This document shows, piece by piece, positions 28,858 through 37,063 of a stretch of 63,105 nucleotides of DNA. Numbering within the stretch: position 1 is the stretch's first letter; each line of letters opens with the position of its first letter. The translations under genes and the position numbers were made by a program. This DNA comes from an uncultured Alphaproteobacteria bacterium (GTDB lineage: Bacteria > Pseudomonadota > Alphaproteobacteria > RF32 > CAG-239), in the NCBI GenBank assembly GCA_944391465.1, contig CALXTS010000007.1:1-63105 (forward strand), read 5' to 3'. Below the pieces are notes generated by a model. It was not told where the DNA came from. It searched no databases and saw nothing but the letters and a program-made list of their open reading frames with translations.

Positions 28858-29751
28858 ATGGAATTAAACCAACTATTACAACTCAAAACCATAATTGAAA
28901 GCAAAACCATGACCGCAGCCGCCGAACGACTGCACATCTCCCAACCGGCACTTAGCAGCGGATTAAAAAAGTTAGAAGAAGAATTAGGCGTCCAGCTATT
29001 TGAAAGAAAGAAAAACAACATCTCCTTGAATAAAGCCGGAGAAATAGCTTTTACGTATGCCTGCGCTATTTTAGGGCAAGCCGAAGAAATGAAAAACACA
29101 TTTCGCCAATATGCCAAAGAAAATAATCTCATCAATTTGGGATTTTGTGACCCCGGACCGATGCGTTTTTCAGCCCCCTTATTACAAAAAAGCAATCACA
29201 ATCTTACAATCTCCTCTGAATTGGTTGATGACGATTCGAGACTGTTAAATGATTTATTAAGCCGAAAATATGATGCCGTCATAACATTAGAAAAATTAAA
29301 TCATCCGGATGTTGAAAGCCACCCATTTGCAAAAGAACAATTAATGTTATCCGTTCCTTTAGAAGATGAACTGGCACATAAAACAAGTATCAATTTGCAT
29401 GAATATCCCGATAGAGAATTTGCGGTTTATCGTTCTTATTGTGCCTACGAAAGAAAGATGAAAGGTTTTATGAACTGGTTAACGGAATTACCCCATATAA
29501 AAATCTATACAGATTATTTTATCTTTAGGCAAATGTTAGAACATTCAAATGTCCTAAGTTTTACCACACGTCTGGTTCAGGTTTATCGGAATGACGGAGA
29601 AAGAGTAATTATTCCTTTAGAAGATGACGGAATTTCGGCAACCTATTGGCTATCTTACACTAAAGACAACAAAAAACGCTTAAAAGGGATTTTATCTTGG
29701 GTAGAAGAAAATTCCTTAATGCTTTTAGGTGCCGATAATTTTAATCTATAA
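28858..29751 (+). CDS. LysR-family transcriptional regulator
   Basis: The 297-residue protein has the N-terminal winged helix-turn-helix of LysR regulators: LLQLKTIIESKTMTAAAERL followed by HISQPALSSGLKKLEEELG. A C-terminal effector domain follows from about residue 90. It is transcribed away from the secreted CMD and cyclophilin-like genes, the usual arrangement for a LysR regulator and its target. I prefer ATG 28858; an in-frame GTG at 28846 is possible. The inducer is unknown. Confidence 0.9.
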   Translation: MELNQLLQLKTIIESKTMTAAAERLHISQPALSSGLKKLEEELGVQLFERKKNNISLNKAGEIAFTYACAILGQAEEMKNTFRQYAKENNLINLGFCDPGPMRFSAPLLQKSNHNLTISSELVDDDSRLLNDLLSRKYDAVITLEKLNHPDVESHPFAKEQLMLSVPLEDELAHKTSINLHEYPDREFAVYRSYCAYERKMKGFMNWLTELPHIKIYTDYFIFRQMLEHSNVLSFTTRLVQVYRNDGERVIIPLEDDGISATYWLSYTKDNKKRLKGILSWVEENSLMLLGADNFNL

Positions 29752-29845
29752 AATAAATTTATAGCAATATAAACAAATAATATTAGACGATATACAAACA
29801 CTACCTTAATTTAATAATAAATAACCATTCACTTAAAGAGGCAAT

Positions 29846-30922
29846 ATGTTAAAATTTTTAGCAATTATCATAATTATGGGAGCAATTTCTATTGGCTATA
29901 TTTTCAGAGAGATTGGAAAATCTCCCACTCCCGAAGAATTAAAACAATACGAAAAATTACCTTATTTTAAAAACGGAACTTTTCAGAGTCCTCAAAAGCT
30001 GGTTTATGATTTTAATAATGTACGCAACGGACCGGCAAATTGGTTGAGATTTATTAAACGTTCTCCTTTTGCCCCAAAACAAAAATTACCCATGAAAAAA
30101 TTAACCCGAACAGATTTTAATCAAACCGCCGATGATTTTGCACTCTACTGGCTCGGACATTCTTCAATGTTATTAGAATTAGATGGCAAAAGAATTCTTT
30201 TCGACCCTGTTTTGAAAAATGCGGCTCCAATTCCTTTTATGGTTCCTCGATATAATAAAGCTCCAGTCAAATTATCCGATTTACCTAAGATTGATATAGT
30301 CATTATTAGCCATAATCACTATGACCATTTAGAAAGAAAAACCGTTCAACGCCTTAAAAATTCAAGATTCGTTGTTCCTTTAGGTATCGGCGCAACACTT
30401 CGCGGTTGGGGAATAAAAAACGAAAATATCACGGAGCTCGGCTGGGGTAATAAATTTAGTAAAAATAACATAGATATCATTGCTGAAACAGCCGTGCATT
30501 ATTCGGGAAGAGGTTTAAAAGACCGCAATAAAACATTATGGAATTCCTATATAGTCAAATCACCAAATAAAAAAATCTACTGGAGTGGCGACAGCGGATA
30601 CGGCATGCATTTTCAAGAAATCGGAAAAAAATATGGCCCCTTTGATTTAGCCGCTATAGAAATTGACGGTTGGAACACCGGCTGGCCCAATACGCATATG
30701 TTTCCGCAAGAAGTCATAAAAGCCACAAAAGAGTTAGGTGCTAAAAAACTTTTGCCGCTTCATTGGGGTGTCTTTGATTTAGCTCTACACCCATGGCATG
30801 AATCTATTGATATGATTTTTGATGAAAACAAAAATACAAATATTCAAATTTTAACCCCAATCATGGGAGAAAAAATAGACTCATCTACCTCCACAACTAA
30901 ACAATGGTGGAAAGAAAAATAG
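29846..30922 (+). CDS. Membrane-anchored MBL-fold hydrolase (NAPE-PLD/UlaG-like)
   Basis: The 358-residue protein has one N-terminal membrane segment (about residues 3-20) and a metallo-beta-lactamase fold. Metal ligands are in ISHNHYDHLE (about residues 152-161), then SGDSGYG with the bridging aspartate, and LPLHWG. The region ALYWLGHSSMLLELDGKRILFDP matches the NAPE-PLD/UlaG-like branch, which cleaves phosphodiester or lactone bonds. The start ATG follows AAAGAGG. The stop TAG lies within the first bases of the dispersed repeat at 30919, so the last codons may have changed when the repeat arrived. Confidence 0.87.
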   Translation: MLKFLAIIIIMGAISIGYIFREIGKSPTPEELKQYEKLPYFKNGTFQSPQKLVYDFNNVRNGPANWLRFIKRSPFAPKQKLPMKKLTRTDFNQTADDFALYWLGHSSMLLELDGKRILFDPVLKNAAPIPFMVPRYNKAPVKLSDLPKIDIVIISHNHYDHLERKTVQRLKNSRFVVPLGIGATLRGWGIKNENITELGWGNKFSKNNIDIIAETAVHYSGRGLKDRNKTLWNSYIVKSPNKKIYWSGDSGYGMHFQEIGKKYGPFDLAAIEIDGWNTGWPNTHMFPQEVIKATKELGAKKLLPLHWGVFDLALHPWHESIDMIFDENKNTNIQILTPIMGEKIDSSTSTTKQWWKEK

Positions 30923-31058
30923 ATATCCCCGGGTAAACCCGGGGTTCTAAATCAGCTACAAACCTACGGTTTGACCACGCTCGTTGGCGTGGAGCGGTGT
31001 TGTTCCAACACCTCGGCATTCAGCCTCGAGTAAACTCGGGGTTTTCTGTAAGGCATTA
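30919..31058 (+). repeat. Dispersed multi-hairpin repeat, copy 1
   Basis: This 140-base element recurs at 40762-40900 in the same orientation with about 90% identity by eye. It folds into five close hairpins. H1 pairs CCCCGGG/CCCGGGG (30927-30944). H2 pairs CAAACC/GGTTTG (30959-30973). H3 pairs CCACGC/GCGTGG (30975-30992). H4 pairs GGTGTTG/CAACACC (30996-31012). H5 pairs CCTCGAG/CTCGGGG (31024-31041). H1 and H5 share the loop TAAA and the sequence following it, like the subterminal hairpins of IS200/IS605-type elements. No transposase is present. Confidence 0.85.
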
Positions 31059-31071
31059 AATAAACTCTGCT

Positions 31072-31104
31072 AAAAAAAGCTTCTCATAAAGAGAAGCTTT
31101 TTTT
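31072..31104. terminator. Bidirectional terminator
   Basis: AAAAAAAGCTTCTC and GAGAAGCTTTTTTT form a perfect 14-bp stem with a 5-base loop, giving T-runs on both strands. It lies between the repeat after the MBL gene (+) and the outer-membrane protein gene (-). Confidence 0.9.
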
Positions 31105-31205
31105 ATGATACATACTAAAAAACATATTAAAAATACATCTTTATGCATCAATTAGAAACAAAAAAACTTTTTATATTTTTAATTTTTTATTTTTTTCTAA
31201 TTAGT

Positions 31206-32423
31206 TTAAAACAATAAATTAATTCCTAGACGGTAAGCATGGTAATCATTTGAACCGAAAGCATAATTACCTACTAATGCCATACCGGAGAAGAAACCAC
31301 CTTTTTCAAACTTACGTACAAGAGCAAGCCCTGTATCGTGATAATCATCAATAAACAATTCAGAACCAGTATAAAATGTATATGAGTAAGAACTATTCAA
31401 AGCCCATTTATCGGAAAAATCCCACCGAACAGAAACACCATTTTTGAAAACATAATTTTGCAAATCATATTCAATTTCATAATCATCAATCTTCAAAGAA
31501 TAATCCCGAATATATCCAGCCATATTAGTTAGCCCATAAGTGAGTTTTCCGACAGGTATCTGCAAATCACTGGTCAAAGTCCCACTGTACAAAACCCCAC
31601 CAGATAGCATATCTTCGGAACCAATAGCACCAACACGCCCAGCAGGAATCAAGTTCCATTTAACTTTTTCATTGTCAACAACAGGTATCTTCAAACCCAA
31701 ACCAAGCTGTGCCGCATAAGAAACAGAGCCGTCCATATCCGCATAAGTCAACGGCATATCAAACAACAAGGCGTAACCGCTATCTCCAAACTTAAATGTT
31801 TTTGCCAAAGGAAGAGAATAAACCTTAACTTTCTTTGTATCCCCATCAAAATCAAAACTATGCTGAGAAGCATTTGGTGATATATAAGATACAAAATTTC
31901 CTAGCAAACCGCCGCCAGCACGTTGGAAAGAATTATCTGCCATTGTAGCCATTAAAGAATTCGGATTACCTGCAACCATATCGTACGGTGTTTTTTCCAC
32001 TCCGCCTTTTAAGATTTTTTTCATCAAGCCGTCTTTGTTATTTTTAAGCCAATCCTTTAAGAGCTCAAAACTTGCTTCCTGAGAACCACCGTCAAAAGTC
32101 AGATTATGGATATCTGCATCTGGAACATTGAAAGTCAATACAGAACTATCATTAAATTCCAAAGTCATCGGAATTCCACGAAAATCTATCTGACCGAAGG
32201 CCGCTTTAGTATCATCATAATTATTGAATATAGAATCCAAAGAGCCATTTTCGTAATGATCGAACAAATCAATAATAGATTCAAACCCTCGCGTTTCATC
32301 AATACTTCCTTGTTTCAAGTGCAGAGTAAACATATCTGCTTTAGCCTCATTTCCAAAGCACAAAGCAGCAAAAACAAGAGCTAATCCTTTTTTGCTAAAA
32401 GATTTTCTGGTACTATTATACAT
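31206..32423 (-). CDS. Outer-membrane beta-barrel protein
   Basis: The 405-residue product has an N-terminal signal region (hydrophobic core about 10-25, cleavage after EAKA). A globular part of about 170 residues follows, then a C-terminal half of alternating amphipathic strands ending in YRLGINLLF, with the terminal phenylalanine typical of barrels recognised by the BAM complex. I do not recognise the subfamily; it may be an autotransporter-like barrel or a small porin. The start at 32423 is chosen because AAAGGA lies about 9 bases before it; the codon at 32441 is upstream of that site. Confidence 0.75.
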   Translation of the reverse strand: MYNSTRKSFSKKGLALVFAALCFGNEAKADMFTLHLKQGSIDETRGFESIIDLFDHYENGSLDSIFNNYDDTKAAFGQIDFRGIPMTLEFNDSSVLTFNVPDADIHNLTFDGGSQEASFELLKDWLKNNKDGLMKKILKGGVEKTPYDMVAGNPNSLMATMADNSFQRAGGGLLGNFVSYISPNASQHSFDFDGDTKKVKVYSLPLAKTFKFGDSGYALLFDMPLTYADMDGSVSYAAQLGLGLKIPVVDNEKVKWNLIPAGRVGAIGSEDMLSGGVLYSGTLTSDLQIPVGKLTYGLTNMAGYIRDYSLKIDDYEIEYDLQNYVFKNGVSVRWDFSDKWALNSSYSYTFYTGSELFIDDYHDTGLALVRKFEKGGFFSGMALVGNYAFGSNDYHAYRLGINLLF

Positions 32424-32490
32424 ATAAAAAGTTCCTTTCATAAGTCTGGAGCATGCCCTGAGGAGTTAGCCCCTCAAAACAGAGCTAAAA

Positions 32491-32789
32491 TTAAAAATTA
32501 TACTTGGCTCTGAGCATTTTTGTGTAGATAATCCAACCATCACAAATACCCAAAACGCCGACAACAGAAAAACTCTTGTTATTGATATAAGCCCGAACAT
32601 ACTTATCATAATGTTTCCATCTAATTTTACATTCATGCCAAGCACAACCTTAGACTTTAAAGCATACCAATTTAAGACAAAAGTTTTTGCCGCACTTGCT
32701 TTACCGAAAATCTCTACAGTCCCACAGAATATCTCTGCATTTAAAAAGCACAAACACCCCACTTTAATACCATAAGATAAGTCGGGTAA
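32491..32789 (-). pseudogene. Frameshifted remnant of a beta-barrel outer-membrane protein
   Basis: Two overlapping minus-strand frames join into one plausible barrel end. The first runs LPDLSYGIKVG ... KSKVVLGMNVK; the second runs IRWKHYDKYVRAY ... WIIYTKMLRAKYNF and stops at 32491. One base missing from an A-run near 32630 would explain the break. The last residues alternate hydrophobic and end in Phe, like a barrel C-terminus. No start or signal peptide is left. It lies just upstream of an intact barrel gene on the same strand. Confidence 0.45.
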
Positions 32790-33280
32790 TCAGCGTTTTT
32801 ATATAATGCATAGAAAATTTCCTAACTAGAACAAGATTTTGTTCGTTTTTGGTATAGCTTTGACGACCAACAAGTTAAGGCTATTGTATTATTTATTATT
32901 AATCAAGAAAATTTTTCATTTTTACTAACCATTTTTTACACAATGACTATTTTTTAATCTCAATGAAGATATTACAGAATCACAAGCAGCATAACATCAA
33001 CAAACATTAAACCTTTATACTTTTTTATATTGACAAACATATTCGCACATTGTTAATCAGGCTGAACATCAAAAAAAACTTTATTTTACATATAGTTCAC
33101 CTCTCACTATATTGTTCCTGTTAATATATCAACAGAAAGAGCTGTCCTCATCAACCTTATCTGACTCGTTCCACTTCATTCAATCGGACTTTGTCCTCAC
33201 CAACGTACGACATCCGTCTCTCATTCATAGTTAAACTCCCCTCCTCAGAAGTTCATACTGTCTATATTATAATTACCATA
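32790..33280. other. Long intergenic region
   Basis: No gene is supported here. It contains a 16-base palindrome GAACAA-GATT-TTGTTC at 32829-32844, long A/T tracts and a C/T-rich stretch at about 33140-33250. A promoter for the barrel genes and perhaps a small RNA may lie here, but nothing decisive is visible. Confidence 0.5.
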
Positions 33281-33306
33281 AAAAAAGCCTCCACAAAGGG
33301 AGGCTT
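33281..33306 (-). terminator. Intrinsic terminator of tRNA-Thr
   Basis: On the minus strand AAGCCTCC and GGAGGCTT pair around a 6-base loop and run into a T-run, right after the tRNA 3' end. Confidence 0.85.
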
Positions 33307-33312
33307 AGAAAC

Positions 33313-33388
33313 TGGTGCCGACAGAGAGACTCGAACTCCCGACCCACTGATTACAAATCAGTAGCTCTACCAACTGAGCTATGTCGGC
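33313..33388 (-). tRNA. tRNA-Thr (anticodon TGT)
   Basis: A complete cloverleaf is seen on the minus strand. The acceptor stem GCCGACA pairs with TGTCGGC, with discriminator A and an encoded CCA end. The D arm contains AGCTCAGTTGGTAGAGC and the T arm contains GTTCGAGTC. The anticodon stem ACTGA/TCAGT encloses the loop TTTGTAA, so the anticodon is TGT, reading threonine ACA codons. The gene is 76 bases with CCA. Confidence 0.95.
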
Positions 33389-33452
33389 CTTGACAACGAG
33401 AGTTTTATAACCTAATGAAATTTTCCTGTCAATAAAAAATATATTTTTCCAT

Positions 33453-33959
33453 TCAAAATTTCAATTCCGAACGTTTTAGTTTTTTTAATTTAACTTTTTG
33501 TGCAACTATTGTCTCCAGTTTTTTAGCATCTTTACGAGAAATCACAGGATATAAAGGCAACGAAAAAGCCGTAAATTCTCCGTTATGTTTCTGTAAAAAA
33601 TTATATTGATATTTTAAACCGGATTTAGGAACTAAAACAATAACAGGATATTTACGAAAACCACATCGAACAAATTTCTCTTCAGCTTTATCAACATCAG
33701 TCCAATACAATGGTTCGCAATGATCAATTTTAATTTTCTCATCATCAATTACTGCCAATAAATGAGAAAAAAGATATTTATAAATCCATAACCCCCAAGA
33801 AAACAAACAGGTTCCTATCAATACCCGCATTTGCCACCAAAACAATAAACTAGGGAAACGCCAACCGCAATGAAATAAAAAAAGCGCAAAACACAAGTTT
33901 AAAAACAACCAAACATTTAACGGCTTAAATTTATAATAAAATTTCTTTTCATTTAACAT
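33453..33959 (-). CDS. Small membrane protein of unknown function under a MerR-type promoter
   Basis: I do not recognise this 168-residue protein with certainty. It has two hydrophobic segments (about residues 16-32 and 42-66) and a basic C-terminal domain. The pattern DDEKIKIDHCEPLYWTDVDK after the membrane hairpin is like bacterial PH-domain proteins of the STM3941 type. Its promoter at 34004-34034 shares dyad and 19-base spacer with that of the Tat/Lar operon, so the two are probably controlled by the same regulator. Confidence 0.65.
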   Translation of the reverse strand: MLNEKKFYYKFKPLNVWLFLNLCFALFLFHCGWRFPSLLFWWQMRVLIGTCLFSWGLWIYKYLFSHLLAVIDDEKIKIDHCEPLYWTDVDKAEEKFVRCGFRKYPVIVLVPKSGLKYQYNFLQKHNGEFTAFSLPLYPVISRKDAKKLETIVAQKVKLKKLKRSELKF

Positions 33960-34003
33960 AGAGCGATTCCATCATCTAAAATATAAAATCCAACCATTAT
34001 TAA

Positions 34004-34034
34004 ATTTTACACTTTAGAGATTACTCTAAGTCAA
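34004..34034 (-). promoter_or_regulatory. MerR-type promoter, second copy
   Basis: On the minus strand TTGACT (34034-34029) and TAAAAT (34009-34004) are 19 bases apart. The dyad TTAGAGA-TT-ACTCTAA (34014-34029) has one mismatch. Bases 34014-34036 match 27410-27432 of the other promoter with a single change. It overlaps the stop codon of the upstream oxidoreductase gene. Confidence 0.75.
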
Positions 34035-35212
34035 GCCTTAATTTCAGCAACCATAGCCATCAAATTTTCTGCCGCTTTTTTTCCGGAAGCTGCGGCCTCA
34101 ACGACTGTTGATGCTCCTAAGATACAGTCTCCGGCATAAAATATTTTTTCTTTTTCATCTAATTTTGGACGTTTACTTCCGACAGCCAAAATGACTCTAT
34201 CAAAACCACTGCGTTTAATAATACTACCTTCAATATCTTTTAAACCTTCAGCCGTAAACTTTGTTTTGCAAGTATGTATAACTAAACCGTCATCATCTTT
34301 TTCTATTTTGCACAAACGCGTCATGGAAGTAATATCAATCTGGTTTTCCAATAAAGAATTTCTCTCTTCCAAAGTAACTCGCATATCAGGAACTCTGCGG
34401 CGCACAATCATTTCAACTGCTTGCGCCCCCAAACGCTTTGCCGTGACGGCACAATCTACGGCTACGGCACCACCACCGACAACGGCAACACTTCCCTGAG
34501 TCTTATAAGATTCAGGATTTTTCAAATAATCAAAATAAGAAACGGCATATGCTTCACCCTCAATTCCCAAACGAGTATATTCGTCTTCTCCTATAGCCGC
34601 AATAACCCCACAGAAACCTTTTGTAAGCAATGCTGAAAAATCATCAATTCGGCTATTCAAAAATAATTCTATTTTTCCATTTGCACAGACATTCTCCCAA
34701 TCCTGAAGAATATCGGCATAAGACAAACGAAAATCAGGAATCAAATTCATAGCGCCGCCGATTCTGTTTTCTCTTTCAAAAACAGCGACATCAAAGCCAT
34801 TGCGAGACAAAAAAGCCGCAGCGCTCATTCCTGCCGGACCGGCTCCGATAACGGCAACTTTCATACCATTGCTCGTTTTACATTTTAAACAGTTCAAACC
34901 TTGCTTTTTAACTTCAGAAATAATCGCAGCTTGCACGGCCGGTATTTTAATCGAATAATCAATATTTGCACGCAAACAGGCTTTCATACAAAAATGATCC
35001 GGACAAACCAAACCACATGTCTGCCCCATTGGATTCGCCTCCAAAATTATTTTCGCAGCTTTTTCCATATCACCGGATTTTGCAGCCTCAATAAAATCAT
35101 GCGGACTACAACCAATCGGACAAGCCTTCAAACAAGGTTTAGAAGCGCAATGCAAACACTTTTCAATCTCTGCTTTAAATTGAGCCTTATTTAAGCGCCT
35201 TTTTTCTGCCAT
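34031..35212 (-). CDS. GltD/PreT-like NAD(P)-dependent iron-sulfur/FAD oxidoreductase
   Basis: The 393-residue protein resembles the small subunit of glutamate synthase and the PreT-type subunit of dihydropyrimidine dehydrogenase. The N-terminal part has cysteine motifs CLHCASKPCLKACP (about residues 19-32) and CGLVCPDHFCMKACLR for [4Fe-4S] clusters. An FAD motif VAVIGAGPAGMSAAAFL (about 118-134), an NAD(P) motif VAVVGGGAVAVDCAV and a final FYAGDC follow. It would feed electrons to a catalytic partner that is not adjacent. It is 13 bases downstream of rfbB, so it may share that operon's transcript. Confidence 0.83.
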   Translation of the reverse strand: MAEKRRLNKAQFKAEIEKCLHCASKPCLKACPIGCSPHDFIEAAKSGDMEKAAKIILEANPMGQTCGLVCPDHFCMKACLRANIDYSIKIPAVQAAIISEVKKQGLNCLKCKTSNGMKVAVIGAGPAGMSAAAFLSRNGFDVAVFERENRIGGAMNLIPDFRLSYADILQDWENVCANGKIELFLNSRIDDFSALLTKGFCGVIAAIGEDEYTRLGIEGEAYAVSYFDYLKNPESYKTQGSVAVVGGGAVAVDCAVTAKRLGAQAVEMIVRRRVPDMRVTLEERNSLLENQIDITSMTRLCKIEKDDDGLVIHTCKTKFTAEGLKDIEGSIIKRSGFDRVILAVGSKRPKLDEKEKIFYAGDCILGASTVVEAAASGKKAAENLMAMVAEIKA

Positions 35213-35225
35213 ATTCTTGCACCAA

Positions 35226-36257
35226 CTAAGCTGCCGCTTTAGCCAATTTTTCCAAATACCATTCTACGGTTTTAATAATGCCGCTATCAAAATTTTCATC
35301 TGCTTTCCAACCTAATTCTGAAGACAATTTAGAAGCATCAATGGCATATCTACGGTCATGTCCGGGACGATCTTTTACAAAAACCACTAAGTCTCTATAA
35401 GAAGAACCATCGCTCTTAGGCATTTTTTTATCCAAAATTGCACAAATAGCATCAACAATCTGCAAGTTATTACGCTCATTGTGTCCACCGATATTATATG
35501 TTTCACCGGACTGTCCTTTATGGAAAATCAAATCAATCGCTTTGCAGTGATCCAACACATACAACCAATCACGAACATTTTTTCCATCTCCGTAAATCGG
35601 AATATTTTTTCCGCTCAGTGCATTAGAAATAATCTTAGGAATCAATTTTTCCGGATGCTGTTTTGGACCATAATTATTTGAACAATTAGAAATTGTAACA
35701 TTCATTCCATAAGTACGATGATACGCTTTAACCAACAAATCAGAACTTGCTTTTGACGCAGAATACGGAGAGCTCGGATCATAAGGGGTTGTTTCTGTAA
35801 AAAACCCCGTTTCCCCTAATGCACCATAGACTTCATCTGTCGAAATATGATGGAAACGCGCATCTTCATAACCTTTTTTTACCTGATGAGGCGCTTCCAT
35901 CCAACAATTTCGAGCCACATCAATCAGGGTAAATGTACCAAGAATATTCGTTTCAATAAAAGCCTGAGGCCCACTGATTGAATTATCAACATGGCTTTCC
36001 GCCGCAAAATGTATTACGCCGCGAATATCATATTCTTCAAAAAGTTTTTCAACCAAAGACCTATCGCAAATATCTCCTTTAACAAAAACATAATTGGACA
36101 TTTGCGCACATTCGGAAAGATTATCTAAATTTCCGGCATAAGTGAGTTTATCCAAATTAATAACCAGATATTCTTTATATTTTTCTGCAAAATATGGAAC
36201 AAAATTTGCTCCGATAAATCCGGCGCCGCCGGTAACTAAGACAGCTCTTTTAGACAT
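35226..36257 (-). CDS. rfbB: dTDP-glucose 4,6-dehydratase
   Basis: RfbB makes dTDP-4-keto-6-deoxyglucose, the second step to dTDP-L-rhamnose. The 343-residue protein has the NAD motif VTGGAGFIGANFV, the catalytic TDEVYG and YSASKASSDLL with the Tyr-x3-Lys pair. The length is normal. ATG 36257 is preferred over a TTG at 36278 because GGAAAGAAAG lies at a fitting distance before it. It overlaps rfbD by 22 bases. Fourth gene of rfbACDB. Confidence 0.95.
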   Translation of the reverse strand: MSKRAVLVTGGAGFIGANFVPYFAEKYKEYLVINLDKLTYAGNLDNLSECAQMSNYVFVKGDICDRSLVEKLFEEYDIRGVIHFAAESHVDNSISGPQAFIETNILGTFTLIDVARNCWMEAPHQVKKGYEDARFHHISTDEVYGALGETGFFTETTPYDPSSPYSASKASSDLLVKAYHRTYGMNVTISNCSNNYGPKQHPEKLIPKIISNALSGKNIPIYGDGKNVRDWLYVLDHCKAIDLIFHKGQSGETYNIGGHNERNNLQIVDAICAILDKKMPKSDGSSYRDLVVFVKDRPGHDRRYAIDASKLSSELGWKADENFDSGIIKTVEWYLEKLAKAAA

Positions 36258-37063
36258 GACAATAAACTTTCTTTCCAATGATTAATACGAAGACCAAAAT
36301 CACGTTTAATTTTAGCTTTATTTAAAACCGAGTAGCTCGGACGTTTTGCCGGTGTTGGATAATCTTTGCTTTCTATCGGCAGAACCTGACACTTCAATCC
36401 GGATTCTTTCATAATCTCTACAGCAAAGTCATACCAAGAACAAACACCTTCGTCAGAAAAATGATAAATTTCCTTCATACCGGACTTTAACTGTGGCAAT
36501 ATTGCAACAATCGCTTCAGCCAAATCGCAAGCATATGTCGGCGTTCCCACTTGATCAAAAACAACTTTTAATTCGGTGCGTTCCCCACCCAACCGACGCA
36601 TTGTTTTAACAAAATTATTCCCAAAAGAAGAATACAACCAAGCCGTTCGAATAATTATCGCCGTTGAAGCAGCCTCCATAACCGCCTTTTCTCCGGCCAA
36701 TTTAGTAATACCATAAACTGACTGAGGATTCGTTTTATCATCTTCCTGATACGGACAACAAGCCGTCCCATCAAAAACATAATCCGTAGAAATATGGATA
36801 AGAGGAATTCCCGTCATAGCCAAATTTTTTGGCCCCAAAACATTTATTTTCTCAGCAAGTTCTTTATCCGTCTCAGCTTTATCAACAGCAGTATAAGCGG
36901 CACAATTAATAATAGCCTCAAAATCATGAGCGGAACAAAAACGTTTTACGTCATCAAAACTCGTAATATCTAATTCTTCTTTATCAGCATATACAGCTTT
37001 GTTGCCGAACAGCCGCTTTAATTCATTTCCGAGCTGTCCGTTTGAACCGGTTACTAAATACAT
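36236..37063 (-). CDS. rfbD: dTDP-4-dehydrorhamnose reductase
   Basis: RfbD reduces dTDP-4-keto-L-rhamnose to dTDP-L-rhamnose. The 275-residue protein starts MYLVTGSNGQLGNELKRLFG (Rossmann motif). It has ISTDYVFDG and YGITKLAGEKAV with the catalytic Tyr-x3-Lys, and RTAWLYSSFGNNFVKTM. It overlaps rfbC by 10 bases and rfbB by 22 bases. Confidence 0.95.
   Translation of the reverse strand: MYLVTGSNGQLGNELKRLFGNKAVYADKEELDITSFDDVKRFCSAHDFEAIINCAAYTAVDKAETDKELAEKINVLGPKNLAMTGIPLIHISTDYVFDGTACCPYQEDDKTNPQSVYGITKLAGEKAVMEAASTAIIIRTAWLYSSFGNNFVKTMRRLGGERTELKVVFDQVGTPTYACDLAEAIVAILPQLKSGMKEIYHFSDEGVCSWYDFAVEIMKESGLKCQVLPIESKDYPTPAKRPSYSVLNKAKIKRDFGLRINHWKESLLSCLKELS

Noticed and set aside
30919-31058. 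Repeat as a known riboswitch or intrinsic terminator alone
   Set aside because: It lies downstream of the MBL gene rather than in a 5' leader, recurs elsewhere, and separate terminators follow both copies.
32466-32762. 98-codon frame as an intact gene
   Set aside because: No signal peptide or good start; the better reading is a frameshifted barrel remnant ending at 32491.
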